Shown: positions 8,217 to 20,677, numbered from the stretch's first letter. The stretch is 61,528 nt of DNA from Clostridium sp. D53t1_180928_C8 (GCF_015667795.1 NZ_JADPEL010000018.1:1-61528), one strand, 5' to 3'. Notes: generated by a model from the letters alone, not told the origin. Made by a program: numbers and translations.

Positions 8217-8292
8217 TGGTGGAAACAACAGGGATCGAACCTGTGACCCTCTGCTTGTAAGGCAGATGCTCTCCCAGCTGAGCTATGCTTCC
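8217..8292 (-). tRNA. tRNA-Val(TAC)
   Basis: 76 nt including CCA. Acceptor GGAAGCA/TGTTTCC with one G-T pair, anticodon loop CTTACAA giving TAC. The only single-copy tRNA of the array. Confidence 0.97.
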
Positions 8293-8320
8293 ATATCTTT
8301 TCAATAAAATTAAATTTAAA

Positions 8321-8405
8321 TGGTGGGGGAGGACGGATTCGAACCATCGAAGCGAAACGCAACAGATTTACAGTCTGCCCCCTTTGGCCACTCGGGAACT
8401 CCCCC
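8321..8405 (-). tRNA. tRNA-Tyr(GTA), copy 2
   Basis: 85 nt including CCA, same as copies 1 and 3. With the following Thr gene it forms the second Tyr-Thr unit. Confidence 0.97.
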
Positions 8406-8408
8406 ATT

Positions 8409-8483
8409 TGGAGCTTCATGTCGGAGTCGAACCAACAACCTGCTGATTACAAGTCAGCTGCTCTGCCATTGAGCCAATGAAGC
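8409..8483 (-). tRNA. tRNA-Thr(TGT), copy 2
   Basis: 75 nt including CCA, identical to copy 1. Only 3 nt separate its CCA end from the next Tyr gene, versus 5 nt in the other unit. Confidence 0.97.
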
Positions 8484-8521
8484 ATATTCCAATTTAATTT
8501 TATTATTTTTTAAATTATTAA

Positions 8522-8606
8522 TGGTGGGGGAGGACGGATTCGAACCATCGAAGCGAAACGCAACAGATTTACAGTCTGCCCCCTTTGGCCACTCGGGAAC
8601 TCCCCC
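8522..8606 (-). tRNA. tRNA-Tyr(GTA), copy 3
   Basis: 85 nt including CCA. First gene of the tRNA transcript, about 50 nt after the predicted start site. Confidence 0.97.
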
Positions 8607-8664
8607 ATGAACAATTTAATAACTTTGTGCCGTTCGTTTTGTTACTTCCGAACTGACAAGGACT

Positions 8665-8693
8665 AGTATATAATTAATGCCTAAATAAATCAA
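8665..8693 (-). promoter_or_regulatory. promoter of the tRNA cluster
   Basis: TTGATT (8688-8693), 17-nt spacer, TATACT (8665-8670) on the minus strand, upstream of the first tRNA-Tyr. Confidence 0.6.
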
Positions 8694-8995
8694 CCTTAAT
8701 TTTATCCCTTTTAAGCTAATTATATTGATTTTTCTTTCATTTACTTTCTTTTTCTTTATTTTAATACATTGTTAACTTTTTTTTATTATATGTATTATTA
8801 AAAATATTTTAAATGTTTTTATCAATTTCAGTAACATATATTTCTCAACAAAAATATATTATAAGTGAAACAACACTTTAATATTTAAAGGTAAATTTTT
8901 CATTATTTAATTAACACACTTATATTATCAAATTTCTAATCATATATTTTATATATGATATTCTTTCATCTATTATAACGATAGGGGTGAATTAT
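8694..8995. other. non-coding AT-rich stretch before yyaC
   Basis: No gene-like reading frame or structured RNA seen. A short palindrome (TCATATAT...ATATATGA) occurs around 8939-8958. The ribosome site of yyaC (AGGGGTG, 8983-8989) closes the stretch. A forespore-type promoter would be expected if yyaC is sporulation-specific, but no clear match was found. Confidence 0.5.
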
Positions 8996-9535
8996 TTGAT
9001 AAAACGAAAATTTAACTATAAATCTAATTTAGCATATTATGAAATTGCTGAATTCATGAGAAAGTATATTAATTCTAATACTATAATAGTATGTATAGGC
9101 ACTGATAAATGCGTTGGTGATTGTTTAGGTCCATTAGTTGGAACCTTTCTTGAAGAACATAATTTTCCCTTACCTGTATACGGCACATTAAAGGATCCTA
9201 TTCATGCTCTAAATCTTGATAAAAAATTGCTTGAAATAAATAAATTACATCCTAATTCATCTATAATAGGCATTGATGCATGTTTAGGTGATACAACATC
9301 AATAGGTGAAATTCATACTCGTGATTATCCAATCCATCCTGGAAAAGGTGTAGGAAAATCCCTCCCTGATGTTGGTACAGCCTCAATAATAGGAATAATT
9401 GATTCAAGCGATACAGCTGAATTCTTTACATCTAGGAGTATACGACTTCATTTAGTATTTGAAATGGCAAAAGTTATTTCACATGGATTAATCCATGCAT
9501 ATTATTTAAATACTATAATTAATAAGCAAAGCTAG
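8996..9535 (+). CDS. yyaC: YyaC-family spore protein
   Basis: 179 aa from the TTG start. Glycine-rich conserved block VCIGTDKCVGDCLGPLVG near residue 30, then IGIDACLGD and PGKGVGKSLPDVG, as in the YyaC/GPR-like (DUF1256) spore protease-related family, which is restricted to spore formers. Two starts are possible: GTG at 8987, whose ribosome site would be too close, or TTG at 8996, spaced 6 nt from AGGGGTG. I prefer TTG. The C-terminal codons and stop lie inside the 21-bp palindromic terminator. Confidence 0.85.
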   Translation: MIKRKFNYKSNLAYYEIAEFMRKYINSNTIIVCIGTDKCVGDCLGPLVGTFLEEHNFPLPVYGTLKDPIHALNLDKKLLEINKLHPNSSIIGIDACLGDTTSIGEIHTRDYPIHPGKGVGKSLPDVGTASIIGIIDSSDTAEFFTSRSIRLHLVFEMAKVISHGLIHAYYLNTIINKQS

Positions 9536-9563
9536 AAGTTAATAACTTCTAGCTTTGCTTATT
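9521..9563. terminator. bidirectional terminator with 21-bp perfect arms
   Basis: Arms 9521-9541 and 9543-9563 (AATAAGCAAAGCTAGAAGTTA and its complement) around one central base, between convergent yyaC and mbl. The yyaC stop TAG (9533-9535) is inside the left arm. The core GCTAGAAGTTA recurs at 61.3 kb. Confidence 0.85.
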
Positions 9564-9583
9564 ATCAAAAAATTTCATAATAA

Positions 9584-10618
9584 CTAATTTATTAATTGTA
9601 TCTCTCTACTTGAAAAATCGTTGTCCAATTTGCTGACATAATTTAAAACTTCACCAGTTCCTATTGCAACAGCTTCCACTGAATTTTCTGCTACTCTAAC
9701 TTCTATGCCTGTATTAGCCTCAATAAGCTTATCTAAACCATCAATTAATGCACCACCACCAGTCATTAATATTCCTTTTTCTATTATATCCGCAGATAAT
9801 TCTGGTGGAGTTTTTTCTAATACCGATTTTACAGTCTCAACTATTAATGATACTGGCTCCATTAATGCTCCTCTTAATTCTTCTGTAGAAATAACTATTT
9901 CATCAGGTAAACCTGTGATTAAATTTCTTCCCTTCATTGTTGTTGTTAAATTTCTAGATCCTTCAAATACTGATCCAATTGATACCTTTAAATCTTCAGA
10001 TGTTTTCTCTCCGATTAAAATCTTATATTTATTTCTAACATATCTTGTAATTGCCTCATCAAATTTATCACCAGCTATTTTAATTGATTCCCTTATAACT
10101 ACCCCACCTAATGAAATTACAGCAATATCAGTTGTTCCTCCACCGATATCAACTATCATATGTCCATCTGGTTTAGTTATATCTAATCCTGCACCGATTG
10201 CAGCTGCTAGTGGTTCCTCTATAAGATGTACCTTTTTTGCTCCCGAATTCATTGTAGCATCTACAACTGCCCTTTTTTCAACTTCCGTTGCTTGCGAAGG
10301 TATACAAACCATTACTTTTGGTGCTATAACACGTCCCTTTCCACAAGCCTTTTTTATAAATGCCTTAAGCATTTTCTCTGTTACATCATAATCTGAAATA
10401 ACACCATCTCTTAATGGACGAACAGCCACTATATTTCCTGGTGTTCTTCCTATCATTTTCCTTGCCTCTTCTCCAACAGCTAAAACCTTATTATTATTTT
10501 TATTAATTGCTACAACTGAAGGTTCTTTTAACAAAACCCCTTTTCCTTTTACATATACAAGTACAGTAGCTGTACCTAAATCTATTCCTAGATCACTACC
10601 ACTTCTCCAAAACCACAT
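9584..10618 (-). CDS. mbl: MreB/Mbl-type bacterial actin
   Basis: 344 aa. Actin-fold motifs: phosphate-1 SDLGIDLGTATVLVYVKG (residues 8-25), VAVRPLRDGVISDY, EEPLAAAIGAGLD, phosphate-2 MIVDIGGGTTDIAVIS and adenosine motif ILMTGGGALIDGL. It forms membrane-associated filaments that direct lateral wall synthesis. The symbol mbl is chosen because the gene follows spoIIID, as in Bacillus subtilis; it could equally be named mreB. No mreC/mreD nearby. It has a promoter-like site in the gap after spoIIID. Confidence 0.9.
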   Translation of the reverse strand: MWFWRSGSDLGIDLGTATVLVYVKGKGVLLKEPSVVAINKNNNKVLAVGEEARKMIGRTPGNIVAVRPLRDGVISDYDVTEKMLKAFIKKACGKGRVIAPKVMVCIPSQATEVEKRAVVDATMNSGAKKVHLIEEPLAAAIGAGLDITKPDGHMIVDIGGGTTDIAVISLGGVVIRESIKIAGDKFDEAITRYVRNKYKILIGEKTSEDLKVSIGSVFEGSRNLTTTMKGRNLITGLPDEIVISTEELRGALMEPVSLIVETVKSVLEKTPPELSADIIEKGILMTGGGALIDGLDKLIEANTGIEVRVAENSVEAVAIGTGEVLNYVSKLDNDFSSREIQLIN

Positions 10619-10685
10619 TTAATTCACTCCTAAATATATAATAATTTCAAAATAATTGTTTTTTCTACAAATTTATCCCTACTTT

Positions 10686-10714
10686 ATTATATATGTAATG
10701 AATTTATCATTCAA
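10686..10714 (-). promoter_or_regulatory. candidate promoter of mbl
   Basis: TTGAAT (10709-10714), 17-nt spacer, TATAAT (10686-10691) on the minus strand, between spoIIID and mbl. It would let mbl be expressed outside sporulation. Confidence 0.55.
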
Positions 10715-10728
10715 TCATTTTATATCTA

Positions 10729-10983
10729 TTATAACTCATTTGCCTTATATTTCATTTTTGTAGCTTTTCCACCTCTTATATGTCTTTCAGACTTATTTAG
10801 TTCTAATATTAAATGTGTTTGTTCTGCTATTGCTGGATTAATTTTAGGCAATCTTTCAGTCATATCCTTATGAATAGTACTCTTACTTACACCAAATACT
10901 TTTGCTGTTTTTCTTATTGTAGCCTTAGAATCAATTATATATTGTGCAACTTCTAAAACTCTTTCTTCAATATAATCTTTCAA
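10729..10983 (-). CDS. spoIIID: sporulation transcription regulator SpoIIID
   Basis: 84 aa, full length. Helix-turn-helix ATIRKTAKVFGVSKSTIHKD (residues 21-40) and basic tail GGKATKMKYK. SpoIIID is the mother-cell regulator that fine-tunes the sigma-E regulon and sigK. It starts at TTG (10981-10983) 6 nt after AGGAGGT; no ATG lies near. Gene order spoIIQ-spoIIID-mbl matches Bacillus. Confidence 0.96.
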   Translation of the reverse strand: MKDYIEERVLEVAQYIIDSKATIRKTAKVFGVSKSTIHKDMTERLPKINPAIAEQTHLILELNKSERHIRGGKATKMKYKANEL

Positions 10984-11062
10984 GATTCTACCTCCTTAAC
11001 CTCTATTTGTTATTTACTTTATAAAAAAAATCATAAAATTTACATAAATAAAACTAAATATT

Positions 11063-11099
11063 TTTTAAGTATCAACCATAAAATGGTTGATACTTAAAA
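11063..11099 (-). terminator. spoIIQ terminator
   Basis: Stem TAAGTATCAACCAT/ATGGTTGATACTTA with a 3-nt loop and trailing T6 on the minus strand, immediately after spoIIQ. Confidence 0.85.
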
Positions 11100-11102
11100 C
11101 AA

Positions 11103-11936
11103 TTACTTTAAATTAAAGTATGCACTAGGATCAACATCATTTCCATTTGCATCTTGTACTTGAACATTTAATACATCTCCGCAAACTTTTGATGTAAATA
11201 TACCTGAAGTATTACCAACTGTTCCTATTTCAGTTCCAGCACTAACAACATCTCCTACTGCTACTTTAACTTCTTCACTTAAGTTAGTGTATTTTGTCTT
11301 TAATCCATTTGTATGTGTAATGATAATGTAAGTACCATCTGTAGTATTACTTGATACTTCTTCAACTTTTCCCTCTGCAGCTGCTTTAACAGCAGTTCCT
11401 ACTGCAGCATTAATATCAATACCTCTTCTTGATGTATCTTCACTTCTTGTTTCATCAGAATAAGTTCTAATCATCTTACCAAATCCTCTTGAAATAGCCA
11501 CATTTCCATCTATAGGTAATGATAAAACTATTTGAGTATCATTTCCTGCAGAAACATCAGTTGTTTCTTCTTGTGTAGATTCTGTAACTTGATTTTCAGC
11601 AACTTCCCCTTGAGTATTATCTGCTACTTGTTCTTGTGAATCCGCAACTTCAGGCTCAGATAAAATTTCCTCACTATTATTAGCTAACTCATCATTATTT
11701 TCTACTCTTTCAGCATTTTGCTTATTAAAGTTAGAATCAGTCTCTGAAGAAGTCTTATCCTCTACCTCATTTAAAGATAATTCGTTATTTACCTTATTTT
11801 CTTCTTTAGCAACAGAATTTTTTCTAATTGTAAATGCAGCTACTGTTGCAACAATACATAGACAAACAAATAATACTAAGTAAAAGCCCTCCTTTCTGAA
11901 AAAGTCCTTTACTTTATTTTTTTTATTTTGGTCCAT
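11103..11936 (-). CDS. spoIIQ: SpoIIQ-like LytM-domain engulfment protein
   Basis: 277 aa. One N-terminal membrane segment (about 17-36, LVLFVCLCIVATVAAF), an acidic Ser/Glu/Asn-rich linker (40-130), and a C-terminal M23/LytM domain (about 140-277). SpoIIQ is the forespore half of the SpoIIQ-SpoIIIAH channel across the two septal membranes. The catalytic zinc ligands are gone: the HxxxD position reads RRGID and the HxH position reads VLN, so it should be non-enzymatic. Position between spoIID and spoIIID supports the name over a housekeeping peptidase. AGGAGGTGT precedes the start. Confidence 0.85.
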   Translation of the reverse strand: MDQNKKNKVKDFFRKEGFYLVLFVCLCIVATVAAFTIRKNSVAKEENKVNNELSLNEVEDKTSSETDSNFNKQNAERVENNDELANNSEEILSEPEVADSQEQVADNTQGEVAENQVTESTQEETTDVSAGNDTQIVLSLPIDGNVAISRGFGKMIRTYSDETRSEDTSRRGIDINAAVGTAVKAAAEGKVEEVSSNTTDGTYIIITHTNGLKTKYTNLSEEVKVAVGDVVSAGTEIGTVGNTSGIFTSKVCGDVLNVQVQDANGNDVDPSAYFNLK

Positions 11937-12017
11937 TTCAACACCTCCTGTCTTGTATTCTTGCCTGTAAAGATAAATTAATTCACTTTAAACTTAAGTT
12001 TTATACGTCAAATTTAT

Positions 12018-12068
12018 ACAAAAAAAGACAAGAATAGTTTTTATTTAATAAAACTCTTCTTGTCTTTC
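12018..12068 (-). terminator. spoIID terminator
   Basis: Long stem AAAGACAAGAA/TTCTTGTCTTT with further inner pairing, followed by a T-run on the minus strand. Confidence 0.8.
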
Positions 12069-12086
12069 ATTTATTAAATTTATATA

Positions 12087-13142
12087 TTAACTAAATTTTA
12101 AATACCCTATATTAATTCCAGTATAATAGTGCTTCAAAATTTCCTCATATTTACTACCTTCTTTAGCCATAATATTGGCTCCCCATTGACTCATACCCAC
12201 TCCATCACCATCCCCCTTACATTCAAATATGATTGTCTTATCCTTTATTGAATATGTAAAATTAGTCGAATTTAATCCTACCATAGTTCTAAATTCAGCT
12301 CCATCTATCTTATCATTTCCAATAACAACTGTAATAACACCACCAGCACTACTTCTCTTACTAATCTTTAATTTCGAACTTAAATTTTCTGTATTTAATC
12401 CTGAGTTTGGATATTCAGCATTTATTGCTAAAGACAAATCACTCAATGTCATCTTCTTCGTGGTTGTAAATTTAGGAGATGACTCTTCTCCAAAACTTTC
12501 AACCGATATAAGATATGGTATATCTCCAAATGATAAATCAGATGCCGATTCAGTTTTTCCTGAACTAGTAGAAAAAAATAACGGATATAAAACTAATTCT
12601 CCGTCATATGTTAAGATCATTCCCTTAGTATCCTCTACTGCAGCCTGTATCTTATTCCAATATTTCTCACCATTTTCTTCCCCCCATTTATTAATTAATT
12701 CATCCTTAGAAGAATAAATCTGACAATGCATAGAATCACATATATCCGTTTCATCATGAATTGAACAATTATTTATTTTTTTACTTGCTAAGTAAGTTCT
12801 GCTTGCTATAGCTTGAGCCTTTAATGCTTCTTCCTCAAAATTTACTTGCATCTCATTAGCAACCACTCCACATATATAATCTTCAATATTAACTTCCTCC
12901 ACAGTTTCCTTTAATGTTCTATAAACCCTTACTATATCATCACCATTTATATGTATTTCATTACTTGTCTCTGCTAATGTTTCCTTAGTTGCCTCCTCCT
13001 TTTTAATAGGTTGTTTGCTCTCTTTAATACTATTAGTTTTTATGGATAACATGGGAATAATTATCATAAATAAAATTATTAATATAGTTGTATATAATAT
13101 CGGTTTTATCTTACTTATAACACCACAATTTATTTTTTTCAT
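12087..13142 (-). CDS. spoIID: SpoIID engulfment lytic transglycosylase
   Basis: 351 aa. One N-terminal membrane segment (TTILIILFMIIIPMLSI), then the SpoIID/LytB domain with VANEMQVNFEEEALKAQAI, SRTYLASKK and GDGDGVGMSQWGAN near the C-terminus. It cleaves glycan strands at the septum during engulfment, together with SpoIIM and SpoIIP (not in this window). The ATG at 13142 is chosen: AGGAGGGG lies just upstream, while a longer frame from TTG at 13196 would embed that ribosome site. Confidence 0.95.
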   Translation of the reverse strand: MKKINCGVISKIKPILYTTILIILFMIIIPMLSIKTNSIKESKQPIKKEEATKETLAETSNEIHINGDDIVRVYRTLKETVEEVNIEDYICGVVANEMQVNFEEEALKAQAIASRTYLASKKINNCSIHDETDICDSMHCQIYSSKDELINKWGEENGEKYWNKIQAAVEDTKGMILTYDGELVLYPLFFSTSSGKTESASDLSFGDIPYLISVESFGEESSPKFTTTKKMTLSDLSLAINAEYPNSGLNTENLSSKLKISKRSSAGGVITVVIGNDKIDGAEFRTMVGLNSTNFTYSIKDKTIIFECKGDGDGVGMSQWGANIMAKEGSKYEEILKHYYTGINIGYLKFS

Positions 13143-13240
13143 AGCCCCTCCTATTACTCTATTACATCTATATATATGTTTTAATCTGTAAAACAATACC
13201 TCTTATTTTCAAACCATACACTTATGCTACTCTAAAATTC

Positions 13241-13276
13241 AAAAAAAAAATTAGGAGTCTTTAAAAGACTCCTAAG
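13241..13276 (-). terminator. murA terminator
   Basis: AGGAGTCTT/AAGACTCCT stem with TAA loop and a T10 tract on the minus strand, at the murA stop. It separates murA from spoIID. Confidence 0.85.
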
Positions 13277-13278
13277 TA

Positions 13279-14541
13279 TTATTTATATGCTCTATATATA
13301 TCTGCACCAAGCTTTCTAAATTTATCTTCTATATTAGTGTACCCTCTATCTATATGATATATTTCACCAATTTCCGTTTGACCACTAGCAACTAATCCAG
13401 CTAAAATCATAGCTGCACCAGCTCTTAAATCAGTAGCCTTCACTTGACATCCAGTAAGATTCTCTACCCCTTCAACAATAGCAATTCTTCCGTCAATTTT
13501 AATATTAGCACCCATCCTACCAAGTTCTCCAACATGCATAAATCTATTTTCAAACACTGTTTCTGTTATTACACTTGCACCTCTTGTAACTGATAATAAT
13601 GCCATCATCTGTGCTTGCATATCTGTTGGAAAGCCTGGATAAGGCATTGTTTTTATATCCACTGCCCTCTTTTCACTTGTTCCATCTACTATCATTTTTT
13701 CTCCATCTACCTTACAGTAGACTCCACACTCTTTTAATTTTTCAATTGTTGGCATCAAGTGCTCTTCATTAACTCCATTTATAGTTATTTTACTATTTGT
13801 TATTCCTGCTGCAACCATAAACGTACCAGCTTCAATCCTATCAAAAATAGGTGTAAATGGTTCAGGTTGTTTTAATTCTGATACACCCTGTATAGTTATT
13901 TTTCCATATCCAGCTCCCTCTATTTTTGCTCCCATACTATTTAAAAATCTTGCTAAATCCCATATTTCTGGTTCTTCAGCCGCATTTTCAATAACTGTAA
14001 CTCCTGGTGCAAAAACAGAAGTCATCATTATATTTTCTGTAGCCCCTACAGATGGGAAATCTAAATATATTCTATTTCCATGTAGTTTATTAATTTTAGC
14101 TTCAACATATCCATAGCCTATTTCAGAATCTATTCCTAATGCCTTAAAACCTTTCAAGTGAAGATCTACTGGCCTACTTCCAATATTACATCCTCCTGGC
14201 ATTGATATTTTACATCTGCCAAATCTAGCTAACATAGGTCCCATAACCAAAAATGATGCTCTCATCTTACGTATTAATTCATTATTTGCTTCTATTTCTT
14301 TTAGGTTTAAAGTATTTATCTTTAAATCCCCTGTTATAGGTGAAAATTTAACTTCACAATTTAATTCTCTTAATAAATTTATTAAAACTGTTACATCTTC
14401 TAACATAGGTACTTTTTTCAAAACTATTTCTGTTGGATTTAAAATAGTTGCAACTATTATAGGTAATACTGCATTTTTTGCAACACTTATATCAACTTCT
14501 CCTTGAAGTTTTTTTCCACCTCTAACTATAATTTTTTCCAT
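13279..14541 (-). CDS. murA: UDP-GlcNAc 1-carboxyvinyltransferase
   Basis: 420 aa EPSP-synthase-fold enzyme doing the first committed step of peptidoglycan synthesis (enolpyruvyl transfer from PEP). The fosfomycin-target cysteine is present in MPGGCNIGSRPVDLH (Cys about residue 118), so the enzyme should be fosfomycin-sensitive in principle. The start is set at 14541 because GGAGG lies between the two in-frame ATGs, 8 nt before the second. Order ywmB-murA-spoIID is that of murAA in Bacillus. Confidence 0.96.
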   Translation of the reverse strand: MEKIIVRGGKKLQGEVDISVAKNAVLPIIVATILNPTEIVLKKVPMLEDVTVLINLLRELNCEVKFSPITGDLKINTLNLKEIEANNELIRKMRASFLVMGPMLARFGRCKISMPGGCNIGSRPVDLHLKGFKALGIDSEIGYGYVEAKINKLHGNRIYLDFPSVGATENIMMTSVFAPGVTVIENAAEEPEIWDLARFLNSMGAKIEGAGYGKITIQGVSELKQPEPFTPIFDRIEAGTFMVAAGITNSKITINGVNEEHLMPTIEKLKECGVYCKVDGEKMIVDGTSEKRAVDIKTMPYPGFPTDMQAQMMALLSVTRGASVITETVFENRFMHVGELGRMGANIKIDGRIAIVEGVENLTGCQVKATDLRAGAAMILAGLVASGQTEIGEIYHIDRGYTNIEDKFRKLGADIYRAYK

Positions 14542-14561
14542 ATTATCCTCCATATTTATTG

Positions 14562-15203
14562 TTAGTATGTTACGAAAATTATCGGTGTTCCTATAATTAA
14601 ATATGAACCTGTATCGTAAGTAATTTGTCCAATGTTTATATTAGTACTATCTATCATCGTTGCCTTAGCTATACTACCATTGCTTATATCTAATTTTTCA
14701 TTAATTTTAATTTTCAATTTATTTTCTACATCTTCAAATATATTTTTTTCTTCTGTTTCTATCTTTCCCTTTATAAATGAAAAATACCTCTCATCTATAA
14801 ATTTACTGTTTCTAATTTCTTGAACTAATACTTCTAAATTTTTTTCTGATAAAGTCTTATCATTATTAATTGCTATTACTTCAACTTTTGTTAATCCATT
14901 ATAATTAAAAATATTAACACTATAGTCAATATTTTTACCTTTTGCAGATATGCCCCTTTCAGTTATTGTTACTATTAAATCATTTTTTCCCTCAAAAATT
15001 TTATTTATTCTTTTAAATTCATCGTTAATATCTGCCTTTACTGTATATTCCAATTTAATACCATTTTCAATAAATTCATATTCATTTAATACATATCTTT
15101 CAACATCATTAAATAAATCCTTCTTTGCTTCACACTCATACTCTTTTCCATTAATAATTAATAGAGAAAAGATTAAAAGAAATACAAAAAATACTTTTTT
15201 CAT
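14562..15203 (-). CDS. ywmB: YwmB-like secreted protein
   Basis: 213 aa. Signal-peptide-like start (MKKVFFVFLLIFSLLIING) and an alpha/beta body with no catalytic motif I recognise. YwmB (DUF1779, TATA-box-binding-like fold) sits upstream of murAA-spoIID in Bacillus; the name is from this context plus size. Function unknown. The ATG at 15203 follows AGGGG with good spacing; upstream in-frame codons look untranslated. It ends 20 nt before murA, so the two are probably co-transcribed. Confidence 0.7.
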   Translation of the reverse strand: MKKVFFVFLLIFSLLIINGKEYECEAKKDLFNDVERYVLNEYEFIENGIKLEYTVKADINDEFKRINKIFEGKNDLIVTITERGISAKGKNIDYSVNIFNYNGLTKVEVIAINNDKTLSEKNLEVLVQEIRNSKFIDERYFSFIKGKIETEEKNIFEDVENKLKIKINEKLDISNGSIAKATMIDSTNINIGQITYDTGSYLIIGTPIIFVTY

Positions 15204-15389
15204 ATTGTAATCCCCTGCCCTTCCTCTAAAATTATTGTCCAAACTATTTTTTTTATACACTATAATATATATATATTATAAATCCCTTAGAATAGTTCGC
15301 TCTCATCTTAAATTTTTATAAATATCAACTATATTCGTCTATATACAACAGAGTATTTAAAATTTAACTATATTCTTTATAATATTCAA

Positions 15390-15426
15390 AAAAAATAAAG
15401 AAGCCACTTATTTAGCGACTTCTTTA
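15390..15426 (-). terminator. atp operon terminator
   Basis: AAATAAAGAAG/CTTCTTTATTT stem with inner pairing, followed by T-rich sequence. It begins at the atpC stop codon. Confidence 0.8.
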
Positions 15427-15825
15427 TTTTAATTCTAATCTAGCTTTAGCTCTAGCCTCTGCCTTCTTAGCTCTTCTAATATCAATATTATTTTTTTCTT
15501 TATTATTTAATCTATCTTGAGCTCTCTTAAGAGATTTCTCTGCACGATCTTTATCAATCTCTTCTGGGAAATTAAAAGAATCACAACAAAAATTAATTAT
15601 ATTATCCTTAATATAAACAATTCCTGATGAAGTAAATACTTTTTTCTTACTTCCATCTATATTAGTATACGTAGTTACTGCTGGTATAGTAGCTATTATA
15701 GTTGGTGCATAATTTGCTAGAATTTCTATTTTACCATCATCTGCAGTTGTTGCTAAAGTAACTATTTCCTCTGTTAGCATTTCACGCCCTGGAGCTACAA
15801 TATTAAGTTTTATTAATTTTCCCAT
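15424..15825 (-). CDS. atpC: ATP synthase epsilon subunit
   Basis: 133 aa. N-terminal beta-sandwich (VAPGREMLTEEIVTLATTADDGKIEILANYAPTI split over residues 9-43) and a C-terminal two-helix region (DKDRAEKSLKRAQDRL onward) that can inhibit rotation. Last gene of the operon, 12 nt after atpD. Confidence 0.96.
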   Translation of the reverse strand: MGKLIKLNIVAPGREMLTEEIVTLATTADDGKIEILANYAPTIIATIPAVTTYTNIDGSKKKVFTSSGIVYIKDNIINFCCDSFNFPEEIDKDRAEKSLKRAQDRLNNKEKNNIDIRRAKKAEARAKARLELK

Positions 15826-15837
15826 AAATCATATCTC

Positions 15838-17247
<1,410 letters not shown>

Positions 17248-18093
17248 CTACTTTTGAGCTTCGGCTCCCCCAACAATTTCTGAAATTTCTTGCGTTATAA
17301 TACCTTGTCTAATTCTATTAAACTTAATATGAAGATTTTGTAGTATGTCATCTGCATTCTCAGTAGCTCCATCCATTGCTGTCATTCTAGCACTATGTTC
17401 ACTTGCCTTAGCGCTAAGCATACATGTCTTAAGCTGACTTTTTAAATACATATCCATTGCATTTTTAAACACTGCATCTTCATTTGGTTCAATTATATAT
17501 TGTCCTTCTTTACCAGACTTTTTATCTACAGGTAATATTTTAACACTCTTTACTTCTTGCTTAACAGGGGAAATGAACTCTGTATATACTATATTTACCT
17601 CAGAAACTTCGCCCTTTTCATATAAATATATAGCATCGTTATATATTTTATTAACATCCTTAGTAGCAGGTATATCTGGCAAGTCTACATATTCGGAATA
17701 TGTACTTATTCCATATCTAGAAACATATGAAATTCCTTTACTACCTACAACTACAACTTTTGCTCCGCTACTATTTTTAACTAAACTGTTTAAATACATA
17801 GCCACATTATTATTGTAACCTGCACATAACCCAGTGTCTGAAGTTAATACAATATAGAGTTTATCTCCTTCAAAATTTTTATAATAAATCGAGTCAAAAT
17901 CTTCTGGCATACTAGAGACAACTTCTTTAATAACTTCTCTACACAAATTATTATATTGCTCGTTAGCTACAAGTTCCTTTCTTGCCTTTCTGAGTTTAGA
18001 AGTGGCAACAAGTCCCATAGCTTTGGTTATTTTTCTAGTACTTTCAACTGACTTTATTCTTCTTTTTATTTCTATAAGTCCCGCTGCGCCCAC
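17248..18093 (-). CDS. atpG: ATP synthase gamma subunit
   Basis: 281 aa. N-terminal helix EIKRRIKSVESTRKITKAM and C-terminal helix with FNRIRQGIITQEISEIVGGA form the rotor coiled coil; LTSDTGLCAGYNNNV is the conserved mid-domain block. It starts with GTG (18091-18093) after AGGAGGTAAAACA. Confidence 0.97.
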   Translation of the reverse strand: MGAAGLIEIKRRIKSVESTRKITKAMGLVATSKLRKARKELVANEQYNNLCREVIKEVVSSMPEDFDSIYYKNFEGDKLYIVLTSDTGLCAGYNNNVAMYLNSLVKNSSGAKVVVVGSKGISYVSRYGISTYSEYVDLPDIPATKDVNKIYNDAIYLYEKGEVSEVNIVYTEFISPVKQEVKSVKILPVDKKSGKEGQYIIEPNEDAVFKNAMDMYLKSQLKTCMLSAKASEHSARMTAMDGATENADDILQNLHIKFNRIRQGIITQEISEIVGGAEAQK

Positions 18094-18130
18094 TGTTTTA
18101 CCTCCTAAAGAATTGCATAGCTATATAAAG

Positions 18131-20195
<2,065 letters not shown>

Positions 20196-20197
20196 AT

Positions 20198-20677
20198 TTA
20201 ATTACCCACCTCAGAAATAAACTCATCTATTAATTGTCTATTTTTTTCTTCATCAATATTTTTTTCTATTACTTTTCTAGAAAGATCTAAAGCTAAATCT
20301 ATAGCTTCTTTCTTTAATGAATACTCAGCTTTTTCTTTTTCTCTTTCTATTTCAATCTTAGCTCTTTCTATAATTAAACCTGCTTCTGATTTTGCTTCTT
20401 CAACAATTTCATCATATACTTTTTCAGCCTTTTTCTTATGTCTTTCTGTAATAGCTTTGCCTTCTTCTCTTGCTTTTTGTAATTCTCTCTCGTTATTAAT
20501 AGCAAGAGTTCTTGCTTTTTCAAGCTCTTCATCTGCACTATCTAACTTTTCAGCTATTTCATTTTCTCTGGCTTCAACTATTAACTTAACTTTTTCAAAA
20601 AAGAAATATTTTAATCCAAAGAATAGAATTAAAAAATTTACTACTGTGGCCAACATAATACCAAGATTAAATTCCAT
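20198..20677 (-). CDS. atpF: ATP synthase b subunit
   Basis: 159 aa. A single N-terminal membrane helix (about 8-26, [20 protein letters not shown]) is followed by a long charged coiled coil (30-150), the peripheral stalk that holds F1 static. Confidence 0.96.
   Translation of the reverse strand: MEFNLGIMLATVVNFLILFFGLKYFFFEKVKLIVEARENEIAEKLDSADEELEKARTLAINNERELQKAREEGKAITERHKKKAEKVYDEIVEEAKSEAGLIIERAKIEIEREKEKAEYSLKKEAIDLALDLSRKVIEKNIDEEKNRQLIDEFISEVGN

Noticed and set aside
8144-8419. Open frame across the tRNA array, minus strand
   Set aside because: It reads through four tRNA genes and resembles the typical mis-annotated tRNA-shadow protein.
10729-10983. Looked for CRISPR repeats, transposase genes and attachment sites across the window
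   Set aside because: No regularly spaced repeats, no transposase or integrase motifs, and the tRNA genes are not flanked by integrase-like frames.
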